From Labrys sp. KNU-23 (GTDB lineage: Bacteria; Pseudomonadota; Alphaproteobacteria; Rhizobiales; Labraceae): DNA of 64,000 nucleotides. Position 1 is the stretch's first letter, and the number at the start of each line of letters is the position of its first letter. Where the stretch lies: NCBI RefSeq assembly GCF_008330945.1, contig NZ_CP043489.1, positions 3,235,501-3,299,500 of the forward strand. Direction: 5' to 3'. The notes beneath the pieces are model-generated. The model did no database searches. It was not told the origin of the DNA and saw nothing but the letters and a program-made list of their open reading frames with translations. Below, piece by piece: positions 17,239 to 25,540 of this stretch. The position numbers and the translations under genes are program-made.

Positions 17239-18147
17239 ATGTCGATAACCCTGCCCGATTTCGCCGAAGTGCCGCTGGCTTCGCCCCTCGCCAATTCCCC
17301 CGAGGATTACGACCGCATCCGCAAGGCGGTCGCCTATATTACCAGAAAAGCCCAGCACCAGCCCTCGCTCGAGGACATTGCCGGCCATGTCGGCCTGTCG
17401 GTTTCGCATTTCCACCATCTCTTCCGGCGCTGGGCCGGCATCACGCCCAAGGATTTCCTGGCGGCGGTGACGCTCGACCGGGCTCGCGACCTGTTGCGTG
17501 ATTCCGCCTCGATCCTCGATGCCACCTATGAACTCGGCCTGTCCGGTCCGGCGCGCCTGCACGATCTGTTCGTGACCCATGAGGCGATGACGCCGGGCGC
17601 CTTCAAGACAGGCGGGGCGGGCCTTGCCATTTCCTATGGCTTCCACCCCTCGCCCTTCGGCACGGCGCTGGTGATGGTGGCCCCGCTGGGCCTCGCCGGT
17701 GTCGCCTTCGCCGATCCGGGCGAAGAGGCCGTCGCGCTGGCCGACATGCGCAAGCGCTGGCCCAATGCGGAACTGCGCGAGGATTCGATGGTGACGGCAC
17801 CCTATGCCGGCCGCATCTTCGATCCGAGCCGATGGCAGGCCGACAGGCCGCTCAATGTGGTGATGATCGGCACCGATTTCGAAGTCCGTGTCTGGCGCAC
17901 GCTCCTGAAGATCCCGATGGGCAAGGCCACCACCTATGGCGACATCGCCAGCCATGTCGGCAATCCCAAGGCCTCGCGCGCCGTGGGGGCGGCGGTGGGC
18001 AAGAACCCGCTTTCTTTCGTGGTGCCCTGCCATCGCGTCATCGGCCGTTCGGGCGAATTGACCGGCTATCACTGGGGCCTGACCCGCAAGCAGGCCATGC
18101 TGGGCTGGGAAGGCGGCCGGGTGCGTAGCGGCACAGAGGCGGCATGA
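17239..18147 (+). CDS. Ada-like fusion: AraC helix-turn-helix + O6-alkylguanine-DNA methyltransferase
   Basis: A 302-residue two-domain protein. Residues about 25-115 form an AraC-type DNA-binding domain (LEDIAGHVGLSVSHFHHLF). The C-terminal half is a suicide methyltransferase with the acceptor Cys in PCHRV and the GRSGELTGYHWGL loop. It repairs O6-methylguanine and may also act as a regulator. The N-terminal zinc/Cys sensor of E. coli Ada is missing. Start at 17239 with GAGAGG upstream. Confidence 0.92.
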   Translation: MSITLPDFAEVPLASPLANSPEDYDRIRKAVAYITRKAQHQPSLEDIAGHVGLSVSHFHHLFRRWAGITPKDFLAAVTLDRARDLLRDSASILDATYELGLSGPARLHDLFVTHEAMTPGAFKTGGAGLAISYGFHPSPFGTALVMVAPLGLAGVAFADPGEEAVALADMRKRWPNAELREDSMVTAPYAGRIFDPSRWQADRPLNVVMIGTDFEVRVWRTLLKIPMGKATTYGDIASHVGNPKASRAVGAAVGKNPLSFVVPCHRVIGRSGELTGYHWGLTRKQAMLGWEGGRVRSGTEAA

Positions 18148-18149
18148 GA

Positions 18150-18233
18150 TTGGAGTGTCGATCTCCAGATCGACATTCGTCCGTCGTCAAGCGTGAGTTT
18201 TCAAGAATGTCGATCTGGAGATCGACACTCCAA
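18150..18233. repeat. nested-palindrome intergenic repeat, copy C
   Basis: Two perfect 29-bp inverted arms (18150-18178 and 18205-18233) with a 26-bp loop. Inside each arm GTCGATCT and AGATCGAC form a further palindrome around two bases. The loop ends TTTTCAAGA. It fills the gap between two convergent genes almost exactly and could act as a terminator for both. Confidence 0.85.
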
Positions 18234-18234
18234 G

Positions 18235-19368
18235 CTATACCGCCAGGCTGCTGCGGCCGATCTGGTCGATGCGCTCCACCCCGGTCAGCGTCATCGCCAC
18301 CCGCATTTCCTTGGCGATGATGTCGAGCAAATTCTCGACGCCGGCCTGGCCGGCGCTTGCCAGCGCATAGGCGAAGGCCCGCCCGAGCATGACGCCCTTG
18401 GCGCCCAGGGCGAGCATGCGCACCACGTCGAGGCCGGAACGGATACCGGAATCGGCGAGCACGGTAAGGTCGCCGCCGACGGCGTCGGCGATGGCCGGCA
18501 GGGCCCGGGCGCTGGAGAGCACGCCGTCGAGCTGGCGGCCGCCATGGTTGGAGACCACGATGCCGTCGGCACCGAAGGTAACCGCATCACGCGCATCCTC
18601 GGGGTCGAGAATGCCCTTGATGATCATCGGCCCCTTCCAGAACTCGCGGATCCATTCCAGGTCCGACCAGCTGATCGAGGGATCGAAATTGTTGGCGAGC
18701 CAGCCGATATAGTCGGCGAGCCCGGTGGGCTTGCCGAGATAGCGGGAGACGTTGCCGAGATCATGCGGCTTGCCCATCATTCCGACGTCGAGGGCCCATT
18801 GCGGCTTGAACACCGACTGCAGGATGCGCCGCTGCGGGCCGAAGGGACCCGACATGCCAGAATGCGGGTCGCGATAGCGCGCGCCGGGCGTGGGCATGTC
18901 GACGGTGAAGACCAGAGTGGTGATGCCGGCGGCCTGGGCCCGCTCCAGGGCGTTCTTCATGAAGCCGCGGTCGCGCAGCACGTAGAGCTGGAACCAGATC
19001 GGCGCGGGGCTCGCGGGCACCACCTCCTCGATCGGGCAGATCGAGACGGTGGAAAGGGTCATGGCGATGCCCTTGGCGGCGGCTGCCTTGGCCACCTGCA
19101 CCTCGCCGCGGCGGGCCAGCATGCCGGTGATGCCGACGGGGGCGAGGATCACCGGCATGGCGAATTTGCGCCCGAAGATCTCGGTCTCCAGGCTCAGCTT
19201 CTCGACATTCTTGAGGATGCGCTGCCTGAGGCTGATTCCTTCGAGATCGCTGACATTGGCGCGCAGCGTGTGCTCGGCATAGGCGCCACCGTCGACATAG
19301 TCGAACATGAAGCGCGGCAGCTTGCGCATGGCGGCGGCACGATAGTCGGAGGGTGAGGCAATGATCAT
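18235..19368 (-). CDS. lldD: FMN-dependent L-lactate dehydrogenase
   Basis: A 377-residue alpha-hydroxy-acid oxidase-family flavoenzyme. The active-site His is in VVSNHGGRQLDG. The N-terminus (DYRAAAMRKLPRFMFDYVDGGA) and the TLSTVSICPIEEV segment match LldD. It oxidises L-lactate to pyruvate at the inner membrane, feeding the respiratory chain. Length is normal for the family. Confidence 0.9.
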   Translation of the reverse strand: MIIASPSDYRAAAMRKLPRFMFDYVDGGAYAEHTLRANVSDLEGISLRQRILKNVEKLSLETEIFGRKFAMPVILAPVGITGMLARRGEVQVAKAAAAKGIAMTLSTVSICPIEEVVPASPAPIWFQLYVLRDRGFMKNALERAQAAGITTLVFTVDMPTPGARYRDPHSGMSGPFGPQRRILQSVFKPQWALDVGMMGKPHDLGNVSRYLGKPTGLADYIGWLANNFDPSISWSDLEWIREFWKGPMIIKGILDPEDARDAVTFGADGIVVSNHGGRQLDGVLSSARALPAIADAVGGDLTVLADSGIRSGLDVVRMLALGAKGVMLGRAFAYALASAGQAGVENLLDIIAKEMRVAMTLTGVERIDQIGRSSLAV

Positions 19369-19504
19369 GGGAATGCGGGCAGCCGTAAGGAGATCGTTTC
19401 TCTCCGTTTAAGCATTATTGGCGGGGATGGCTATGCTCTCCCCTCCATTTTGTAAGACAAGTTTGCAGGAGCTGCTTTGGCTGTATGGCGGGTCTGGACA
19501 GGCC

Positions 19505-20125
19505 TCAGCCCTTCAGCTCCTGCTTGCTGGCGATAGTGGTATCCGGATTCAGGCGGTAGACGATCGGCACGCCGGTATCGAGCTCGCGCTTGACGATCTC
19601 CTCGCCCGTCAGGCCTTCGAGCGCCATGATCAAAGCGCGCAGCGAATTGCCATGGGCGCCGACCAGCACCGTCTTGCCGGCCATCACCTGGGGCTGGATG
19701 CGATGGATGTAATAGGGCAGCACACGCGCCGCCGTGTCCTTCAGGCTCTCGCCGCCGGGCGGTGGCACGTCGTAGGAACGGCGCCAGATGTGCACCTGCT
19801 CCTCGCCGAATTTCACGCGGGCTTCGTCCTTGTTGAGGCCGGAGAGATCGCCATAGTCGCGCTCGTTGAGGGCCTGGTCGTTGATGGTCTCCAACCCGTC
19901 CTGGCCGAGCTCGCCGAGGATGATCTTGGTGGTGTGCTGGGCGCGCGACAGCACGGAGGTGAAGGCGATGTCGGCCTTGAGCCCGAGAGCCTTGAGACGG
20001 CGCCCCGCCTCGTGCGCCTCGGCCACGCCCTTCTCCGTCAGGCCGGGATCACGCCAGCCGGTGAACAGGTTCTTGAGGTTCCAGTCGCTTTGGCCATGGC
20101 GGCAGAGCACGAGAGTGGCAGTCAT
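19505..20125 (-). CDS. gpmA: 2,3-bisphosphoglycerate-dependent phosphoglycerate mutase
   Basis: A 206-residue dPGM-type glycolytic enzyme interconverting 3- and 2-phosphoglycerate. The phospho-His motif CRHGQSDWNLKNLFTGW and the second His in LVGAHGNSLRALIM are intact, as are LNERDYGDLSGLNKDE and PPPGGESL. ATG at 20125; a TTG directly before it is also in frame. Confidence 0.94.
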   Translation of the reverse strand: MTATLVLCRHGQSDWNLKNLFTGWRDPGLTEKGVAEAHEAGRRLKALGLKADIAFTSVLSRAQHTTKIILGELGQDGLETINDQALNERDYGDLSGLNKDEARVKFGEEQVHIWRRSYDVPPPGGESLKDTAARVLPYYIHRIQPQVMAGKTVLVGAHGNSLRALIMALEGLTGEEIVKRELDTGVPIVYRLNPDTTIASKQELKG

Positions 20126-20297
20126 CAAAGGGATCCCGTTTCAGGTCGCAGTAGCGCGGTGATAACCGGGATTGAAACGAATTGCACTGGCCGAATGCGC
20201 CAAGGACTGGCAAAACAGCGGGTGTCGACGTTGCCGTCCCGTCGTCGGGCCATGATTTTGGCGACGGTCAAACTGACGATATCGCCTGGTTCCTGTC

Positions 20298-21380
20298 TTG
20301 CGTGATCTCTCATCCCCTCTGCGCTATGGCTGGACCACCGGCGCCTGCGCCGCAGCGGCGGCGAAGGCGGCCTATGTGGCGCTGCTCGGCGGGGAGTTTC
20401 CCGATCCGGTCGTGATCACCCTGCCGCGTGGCGAGCAGCCGGCTTTTGCCTTGGCCAGGCATGAACGCGGCGAGGACTGGGCCTGCGCCTCCATCGTCAA
20501 GGATGCCGGCGATGATCCCGACGTGACCCATGGCGCGCTGGTCACATCGACGGTCCGTCCGGCGGCGCCGGGGACGGGTGTCACCTTCCGGGCGGGAGAG
20601 GGCGTGGGCACCGTCACGCGGCCGGGCCTGCCCCTGCCGGTGGGCGAACCCGCCATCAATCCGGGGCCGCGCGGCATGATTGCCGCCGCTATTGCCGAGG
20701 TCGCGGTCGCGCATGGTGTTGCCGGGGATGTCGAGGTGACCGTCGCCATCGCCGATGGCGAGGCGATCGCACGCAAGACCCTGAACGGCCGGCTCGGCAT
20801 TGTCGGCGGCCTCTCCGTGCTGGGCACGACCGGTATCGTCGTGCCCTTCTCCTGCTCGGCCTGGATTCATTCGATCCATCGCGGCATCGACGTGGCGCGC
20901 GGGGCCGGGCTGCAGCACGTCGCCGGCGCCACCGGGGCGGCCTCCGAGGAGGCCGTGGCCAGGCTCTACGGCCTCCCGGAGATCGCCCTGATCGACATGG
21001 GGGATTTTGTCGGCGGCATGCTTAAATATCTCAGGGTGCATCCGGTGCCGCGTGTCACCGTGGCGGGAGGCTTTGCCAAGATCACCAAGCTGGGCCAGGG
21101 CCTGCTGGATCTTCATTCACGCGCCGGTCCCGTCGATCTGCGCTGGCTGGCCGAACGGGTGGAGGAATTGGGGGGCGACGGCGAGACGACCTATCGCGTC
21201 TCGCAGGCCAATACCGCTATCGAGGCCCTGGAGATCGCTGGGGAAGCCGGGCTCGATTTGCCGCCTTTGGTGGCTCGTCATGCCCTGCGGACGGCGGCTA
21301 AGGTGCTGCGCGATGCCGAGATCAGCCTCGACATCGCCATTTTCGGCCGTGATGGCGGGTTGCTGGCGCGCACGGACTGA
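20298..21380 (+). CDS. cbiD: cobalt-precorrin-5B C1-methyltransferase
   Basis: A 360-residue enzyme of corrin-ring synthesis that methylates C1 of precorrin-5B. The N-terminus LRYGWTTGACAAAAAKAAY and GVGTVTRPGLPLPVGEPAINPGPR (residues about 100-125) are diagnostic for CbiD. The start is a TTG at 20298; no better ATG/GTG is in frame. It stands alone here, with cobB 12 kb away, so the B12 genes are scattered. Confidence 0.92.
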   Translation: MRDLSSPLRYGWTTGACAAAAAKAAYVALLGGEFPDPVVITLPRGEQPAFALARHERGEDWACASIVKDAGDDPDVTHGALVTSTVRPAAPGTGVTFRAGEGVGTVTRPGLPLPVGEPAINPGPRGMIAAAIAEVAVAHGVAGDVEVTVAIADGEAIARKTLNGRLGIVGGLSVLGTTGIVVPFSCSAWIHSIHRGIDVARGAGLQHVAGATGAASEEAVARLYGLPEIALIDMGDFVGGMLKYLRVHPVPRVTVAGGFAKITKLGQGLLDLHSRAGPVDLRWLAERVEELGGDGETTYRVSQANTAIEALEIAGEAGLDLPPLVARHALRTAAKVLRDAEISLDIAIFGRDGGLLARTD

Positions 21381-21382
21381 AA

Positions 21383-21467
21383 TCCGGGTGCACGGGCTTC
21401 TTGCCCGTCCTTATCTACGTACAAACGCTGCGCTTCCAAGAACGGGCGGGACGCCCGTGCACCCGGA
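21383..21467. repeat. nested-palindrome intergenic repeat, copy D
   Basis: Perfect 15-bp inverted ends TCCGGGTGCACGGGC (21383-21397) and GCCCGTGCACCCGGA (21453-21467). Each end also forms an inner palindrome (ACGGGC..GCCCGT). The loop finishes CTTCCAAGA. It starts 2 bp after the cbiD stop. Confidence 0.8.
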
Positions 21468-21486
21468 AATATCGCCTCGTCCCCGC

Positions 21487-21816
21487 TCAGCCATGGCCGG
21501 TATTGGTGGTGATGCAGTTGAGGAATTTCACATAGGAGCCCAACCCCGTACGCGGAGCGGGCTGGTGGCGGGAAAAGCAGCGATCCTGGACTTCGGCGGC
21601 GGGCGGAGCGCGCCAGATCCGGCGCAGCTGGTTGTAGGACATGATTTCCTGGGTCTCGCAGTTCTGGATCATCACCGGGTTGCCCTTGCCGAGCTGCTGG
21701 CAGAACAGCTTGTACTGGTAGACCGGCAAGGTGGTGGCCTGTGCCAAAGGGGCGCCCGCGCAGAAGGCGGACAGGCAGAGCAAGAGAGCGGCGAAACCGG
21801 ACGCCGGACGCTTCAT
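21487..21816 (-). CDS. small secreted Cys-containing protein, unknown
   Basis: A 109-residue protein with a clear signal peptide (GFAALLLCLSAFCAGAPLAQA). The mature part has four Cys residues (FCQQLG, NCETQE, DRCFSR, NCITTN) and a VYQYKLFCQQLGKGNPVMIQ segment. It resembles small periplasmic proteins seen in Rhizobiales, but I do not recognise a named family. Confidence 0.65.
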   Translation of the reverse strand: MKRPASGFAALLLCLSAFCAGAPLAQATTLPVYQYKLFCQQLGKGNPVMIQNCETQEIMSYNQLRRIWRAPPAAEVQDRCFSRHQPAPRTGLGSYVKFLNCITTNTGHG

Positions 21817-22035
21817 GATGATATTCCTCGACCGAAAGGGCGTTGCCGAAAGGGCGCTTCCAAAAGAGCCTCCCTTGGCCTGCTTACCTTGCTCCCGTTA
21901 AAAAATCGTGGCCGAGCTCGGCGCTCGGAGGCCCCGGAGTGGGCAATGATGGCGGAGCTCTGCCTTCTGAATAGGCTTGCCTAGTTCGAGGGCAAACCGA
22001 TACGCTGCAGCCATCTCTTGGTTAGGGGTCTCGCC

Positions 22036-25000
22036 TTGTCGATCGTTGCCGCCCTCTATCATCGCACGACCTACGACTATGACCGTCCGGTGATCCTGTC
22101 TCCCCAGATCGTCCGGCTCCGGCCTGCCCCGCATTCTCGAACGCGCATCGTCAGCTACGCGCTGAAGGTCGAGCCTGCCCATCATTTCATCAATTGGCAG
22201 CAGGATCCGCACGGCAACTGGCTCGCCCGCTTCGTCTTTCCCGAGCCGGCGACCCGCTTTCAGATCGAGGTCGACCTCGTTGCCGATTTCTCGGTGGTCA
22301 ATCCCTTCGATTTCTTCGTGGAGGATTACGCCAGCCATCTGCCCTTTGCCTATCCCGCCGAGCTGGCGCATGAGCTTGCGCCCTATCTGGAGATCGAGCC
22401 GGCGGGCGAGGGGCTGGCCGCCTTCATGGCCTCGATCAACATGGACGGACACCAGGTCGTCGACTTCCTGGTCGAGCTCAACCAGCGCCTGCAGCGCGAG
22501 GTCGCCTATACCATTCGCATGGAGCCGGGCGTGCAGACGCCGGAAGAGACGCTGGCCTTGCGCTCCGGCTCCTGCCGCGACAGCGCCTGGCTGCTGGTTC
22601 AGGTGCTGCGCCGGCTTGGTCTCGCCGCCCGTTTCGTCTCGGGCTATTCGATCCAGCTCACCCACGACCTCAAGGCCCTTGATGGCCCGCGCGGCGTCGA
22701 TGCCGATTTCGCCGATCTGCATGCCTGGGCCGAGGTCTATCTGCCGGGCGCGGGCTGGATCGGCATGGACGCCACCTCCGGGCTGCTGACGGGCGAAGGC
22801 CATATCCCGCTGGCCGCCACGCCCCATTATGCCTCGGCTGCCCCGATCAGCGGCTCGCTGAGCGCTGCCGGGCCGGTCGAGAGCCGGTTCTCCTTTGAGA
22901 TGCCGGTGCGGCGTATCGCCGAATCGCCGCGCGTGACCTTCCCCTTCTCCGACGAATCCTGGCGCGAACTCGATGCGCTCGGGCAGGAGGTCGAAGCCGA
23001 TCTTGCCAAGCAGGACGTACGGCTGACACTGGGGGGCGAGCCCACTTTCGTCTCCATCGACGACTATCAGGGCGAGGAATGGAACACGGGCGCCGTCGGC
23101 CCGACCAAGCGCGGTCTCGCCGATACGCTGATCCGTCGCCTGCGTACGGCCTTCGCGCCCGGGGGCTTCCTGCATTACGGCCAGGGCAAATGGTATCCGG
23201 GCGAGTCTCTGCCACGCTGGGCCTTCTCGCTCTATTGGCGCAAGGACGGCAAGCCGATCTGGCAGAAGGGCGAGCTCATCGCCCGCGAGCCGAGGCCCGC
23301 GAACGGTCCGAATGGCAAGCACCCGATCCGCAAGGTCTTCGATCCCGCGCCGATGCGCATCCTGGCCGAGGGCATGGCCGAACGCTTGGGGATCGAGCCC
23401 GCCTATGCGGTGCCGGCCTATGAGGATGCCGCCCACTGGATCCTGCAGGAGGCCCAGCTTCCCGACAATGTCGATCCGATGGAGTCCAAGCTCGCCGATC
23501 CCGAGGACCGCGCCCGCATCGCCCGGGTTTTCGATCGCGGCCTCGACCAGCCGGCTGCCTATGTCCTGCCCGTGCAGCGCTGGAACGCCGAGCGGCGCGA
23601 TGGCTGGGTCAGCGAACTCTGGCGCATGCGCCGGGGCAAGCTCTTCCTGGTGCCGGGCGATTCCCCTGCCGGCTATCGGCTCCCTTTGTCGAGCCTGCCT
23701 CATGTGCCGCCCAAGGCTTTTCCGCATGTGCATCCGGTCGATCCGACGATGCCGCGCGGCGAGTTGCCGGACCGTGCCGAGTTGTCGCGCCAGCCTCGGC
23801 GAGCCACCGCCAGCAAGGATGGCAGCCTGCGCCAGCAGACACGGGTGGACCAGGAGTTCGGCACGGGCGTGGTGCGCACGGCCCTGACCTTCGAAATGCG
23901 TGACGGCGTGCTGTGCGTATTCATGCCGCCGGTTGAGAGCGTCGAGGACTATCTGGAATTGTTGGCGGTCGCGGAGGAGACGGCTGGGGACAACGGCCTC
24001 ACCGTCCATATCGAGGGCTACCCGCCGCCCTATGATCCGCGCATCCAGATGATCAAGGTCACGCCCGACCCCGGCGTGATCGAGGTCAATATCCAGCCCG
24101 GCGCCTCCTGGGCCGAGACGGTGGCGATCACCTCCACCATCTATGAGGAGGCCCGGCTCAGCCGGCTCGGGGCGGACAAGTTCATGATCGACGGGCGCCA
24201 TGTCGGCACCGGAGGCGGCAACCATGTCGTGCTCGGCGGCGTCACGCCCGCCGACAGCCCCTTCCTCAGGCGCCCCGATTTGCTCAAGAGCATCGTGCTC
24301 TATTGGCAGCGCCATCCCTGCCTGTCCTATCTGTTCTCGGGCCTGTTCATCGGGCCCACCAGCCAGGCTCCGCGCATCGACGAGGCGCGGCATGACAGCC
24401 TCTACGAACTCGAGATCGCCATGGAGCGGGTGCGCGGCCCCCAGGGCGGCAATTCCGCCGGTGGTTCCGCTGACGACCTGCCGCCGCCCTGGCTGGTCGA
24501 CCGTCTCTTCCGCAACCTGCTGGTCGACGTCTCCGGCAATACCCATCGCGCCGAGATCTGCATCGACAAGCTCTATTCGCCGGATTCATCCACCGGCCGC
24601 CTCGGCCTGATCGAGTTCCGCTCCTTCGAGATGCCGCCGGACTATCGCATGTCGCTGGCCCAGCAATTGCTGCTGCGGGCGCTGGTTGCCTGGTTCTGGC
24701 GCGAACCGCAGGAAGGCTCCTTCGTGCGCTGGGGCACCCAATTGCATGACCGTTTCATGCTGCCCCACTTCGTCTGGGCCGATTTCCAGGACGTACTCGC
24801 CGATCTCGCCCGCGCCGGTTACGCCTTCGATCCGGTCTGGTATCAGGCGCAGCTCGAATTCCGCTTCCCGTTCTACGGCAAGGTCGATTATGAAGGAGTG
24901 AGCCTGGAAATACGCCAGGCCCTCGAGCCCTGGCACGTGCTGGGCGAGGAAGGCCTTGCCGGGGGGACGGTACGATACGTGGATAGTTCAACCGAGCGGC

Positions 25001-25410
25001 TGCAGGTCAAGGTCGAAGGCTTCAATCCCGCCCGCCATGTCATCGCCTGCAATGGCCGGCGCTTGCCCATGAACGCCACCGGCCGGGCCGGGGAGGCCGT
25101 GGCCGGCCTGCGCTTCAAGGCCTGGCAGCCTGCCTCCGGCCTGCATCCGACCATCCCGGTGCATGCGCCGCTGACCTTCGATGTCATCGATACCTGGTCG
25201 AACCGTTCGCTCGGCGGCTGCACCTATCACGTCGCCCATCCCGGCGGGCGTAATTACGAAACCTTCCCGGTCAACGCCTATGAGGCGCAGGCCCGGCGCC
25301 TCGCCCGCTTCGAGCCCATTGGCCACAGCCCCGGTTGGCCGGCGGTTCCCGCCGAGGAAAGCAATGGCGAGTTTCCCTTCACCCTCGACCTGCGCAGGGC
25401 AGCGCGATGA
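22036..25410 (+). CDS. transglutaminase + DUF2126 (putative amidoligase) fusion protein
   Basis: A very large cytoplasmic protein of 1124 residues. The N-terminal part is a transglutaminase-like protease domain with the triad Cys180 (GSCRDSAW), His229 (DLHAWAEVY) and Asp245. After about residue 320 the rest is the DUF2126 domain (LTLGGEPTFVSIDDYQG, HIEGYPPPYDPR, GTGGGNHVVLGG), described in Pfam as a putative amidoligase. It is first in a three-gene set with a permuted ATP-grasp/alpha-E protein and a second transglutaminase. Start: TTG at 22036 with AGGGG 8 bp upstream; another TTG at 22018. The product of the system is unknown. Confidence 0.88.
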   Translation: MSIVAALYHRTTYDYDRPVILSPQIVRLRPAPHSRTRIVSYALKVEPAHHFINWQQDPHGNWLARFVFPEPATRFQIEVDLVADFSVVNPFDFFVEDYASHLPFAYPAELAHELAPYLEIEPAGEGLAAFMASINMDGHQVVDFLVELNQRLQREVAYTIRMEPGVQTPEETLALRSGSCRDSAWLLVQVLRRLGLAARFVSGYSIQLTHDLKALDGPRGVDADFADLHAWAEVYLPGAGWIGMDATSGLLTGEGHIPLAATPHYASAAPISGSLSAAGPVESRFSFEMPVRRIAESPRVTFPFSDESWRELDALGQEVEADLAKQDVRLTLGGEPTFVSIDDYQGEEWNTGAVGPTKRGLADTLIRRLRTAFAPGGFLHYGQGKWYPGESLPRWAFSLYWRKDGKPIWQKGELIAREPRPANGPNGKHPIRKVFDPAPMRILAEGMAERLGIEPAYAVPAYEDAAHWILQEAQLPDNVDPMESKLADPEDRARIARVFDRGLDQPAAYVLPVQRWNAERRDGWVSELWRMRRGKLFLVPGDSPAGYRLPLSSLPHVPPKAFPHVHPVDPTMPRGELPDRAELSRQPRRATASKDGSLRQQTRVDQEFGTGVVRTALTFEMRDGVLCVFMPPVESVEDYLELLAVAEETAGDNGLTVHIEGYPPPYDPRIQMIKVTPDPGVIEVNIQPGASWAETVAITSTIYEEARLSRLGADKFMIDGRHVGTGGGNHVVLGGVTPADSPFLRRPDLLKSIVLYWQRHPCLSYLFSGLFIGPTSQAPRIDEARHDSLYELEIAMERVRGPQGGNSAGGSADDLPPPWLVDRLFRNLLVDVSGNTHRAEICIDKLYSPDSSTGRLGLIEFRSFEMPPDYRMSLAQQLLLRALVAWFWREPQEGSFVRWGTQLHDRFMLPHFVWADFQDVLADLARAGYAFDPVWYQAQLEFRFPFYGKVDYEGVSLEIRQALEPWHVLGEEGLAGGTVRYVDSSTERLQVKVEGFNPARHVIACNGRRLPMNATGRAGEAVAGLRFKAWQPASGLHPTIPVHAPLTFDVIDTWSNRSLGGCTYHVAHPGGRNYETFPVNAYEAQARRLARFEPIGHSPGWPAVPAEESNGEFPFTLDLRRAAR

Positions 25411-25460
25411 GGGGGGTGGAAGCAGAGTGTCTTTTTTGGATCGGGTCGGGTGGATTCATC

Positions 25461-25481
25461 CTTCTCCCGCAAGGGGAGAAG
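25461..25481. repeat. short CTTCTCCC/GGGAGAAG hairpin
   Basis: An 8-bp stem with a GCAAG loop, between the first two genes of the amidoligase-type cluster. Same style as the hairpins at 5650 and 28115. It may weaken read-through between the genes. Confidence 0.5.
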
Positions 25482-25540
25482 AAGTTTCGTCCGGATAGGC
25501 GGACCTTGCCTAGCCGCATCCACTCTCGTGGGCTGCCCTG

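Noticed and set aside
21898..24546. An 882-codon open frame on the minus strand opposite the transglutaminase-DUF2126 gene
   Set aside because: It mirrors a conserved gene, has no recognisable domains, and high-GC codon bias keeps such antisense frames open.
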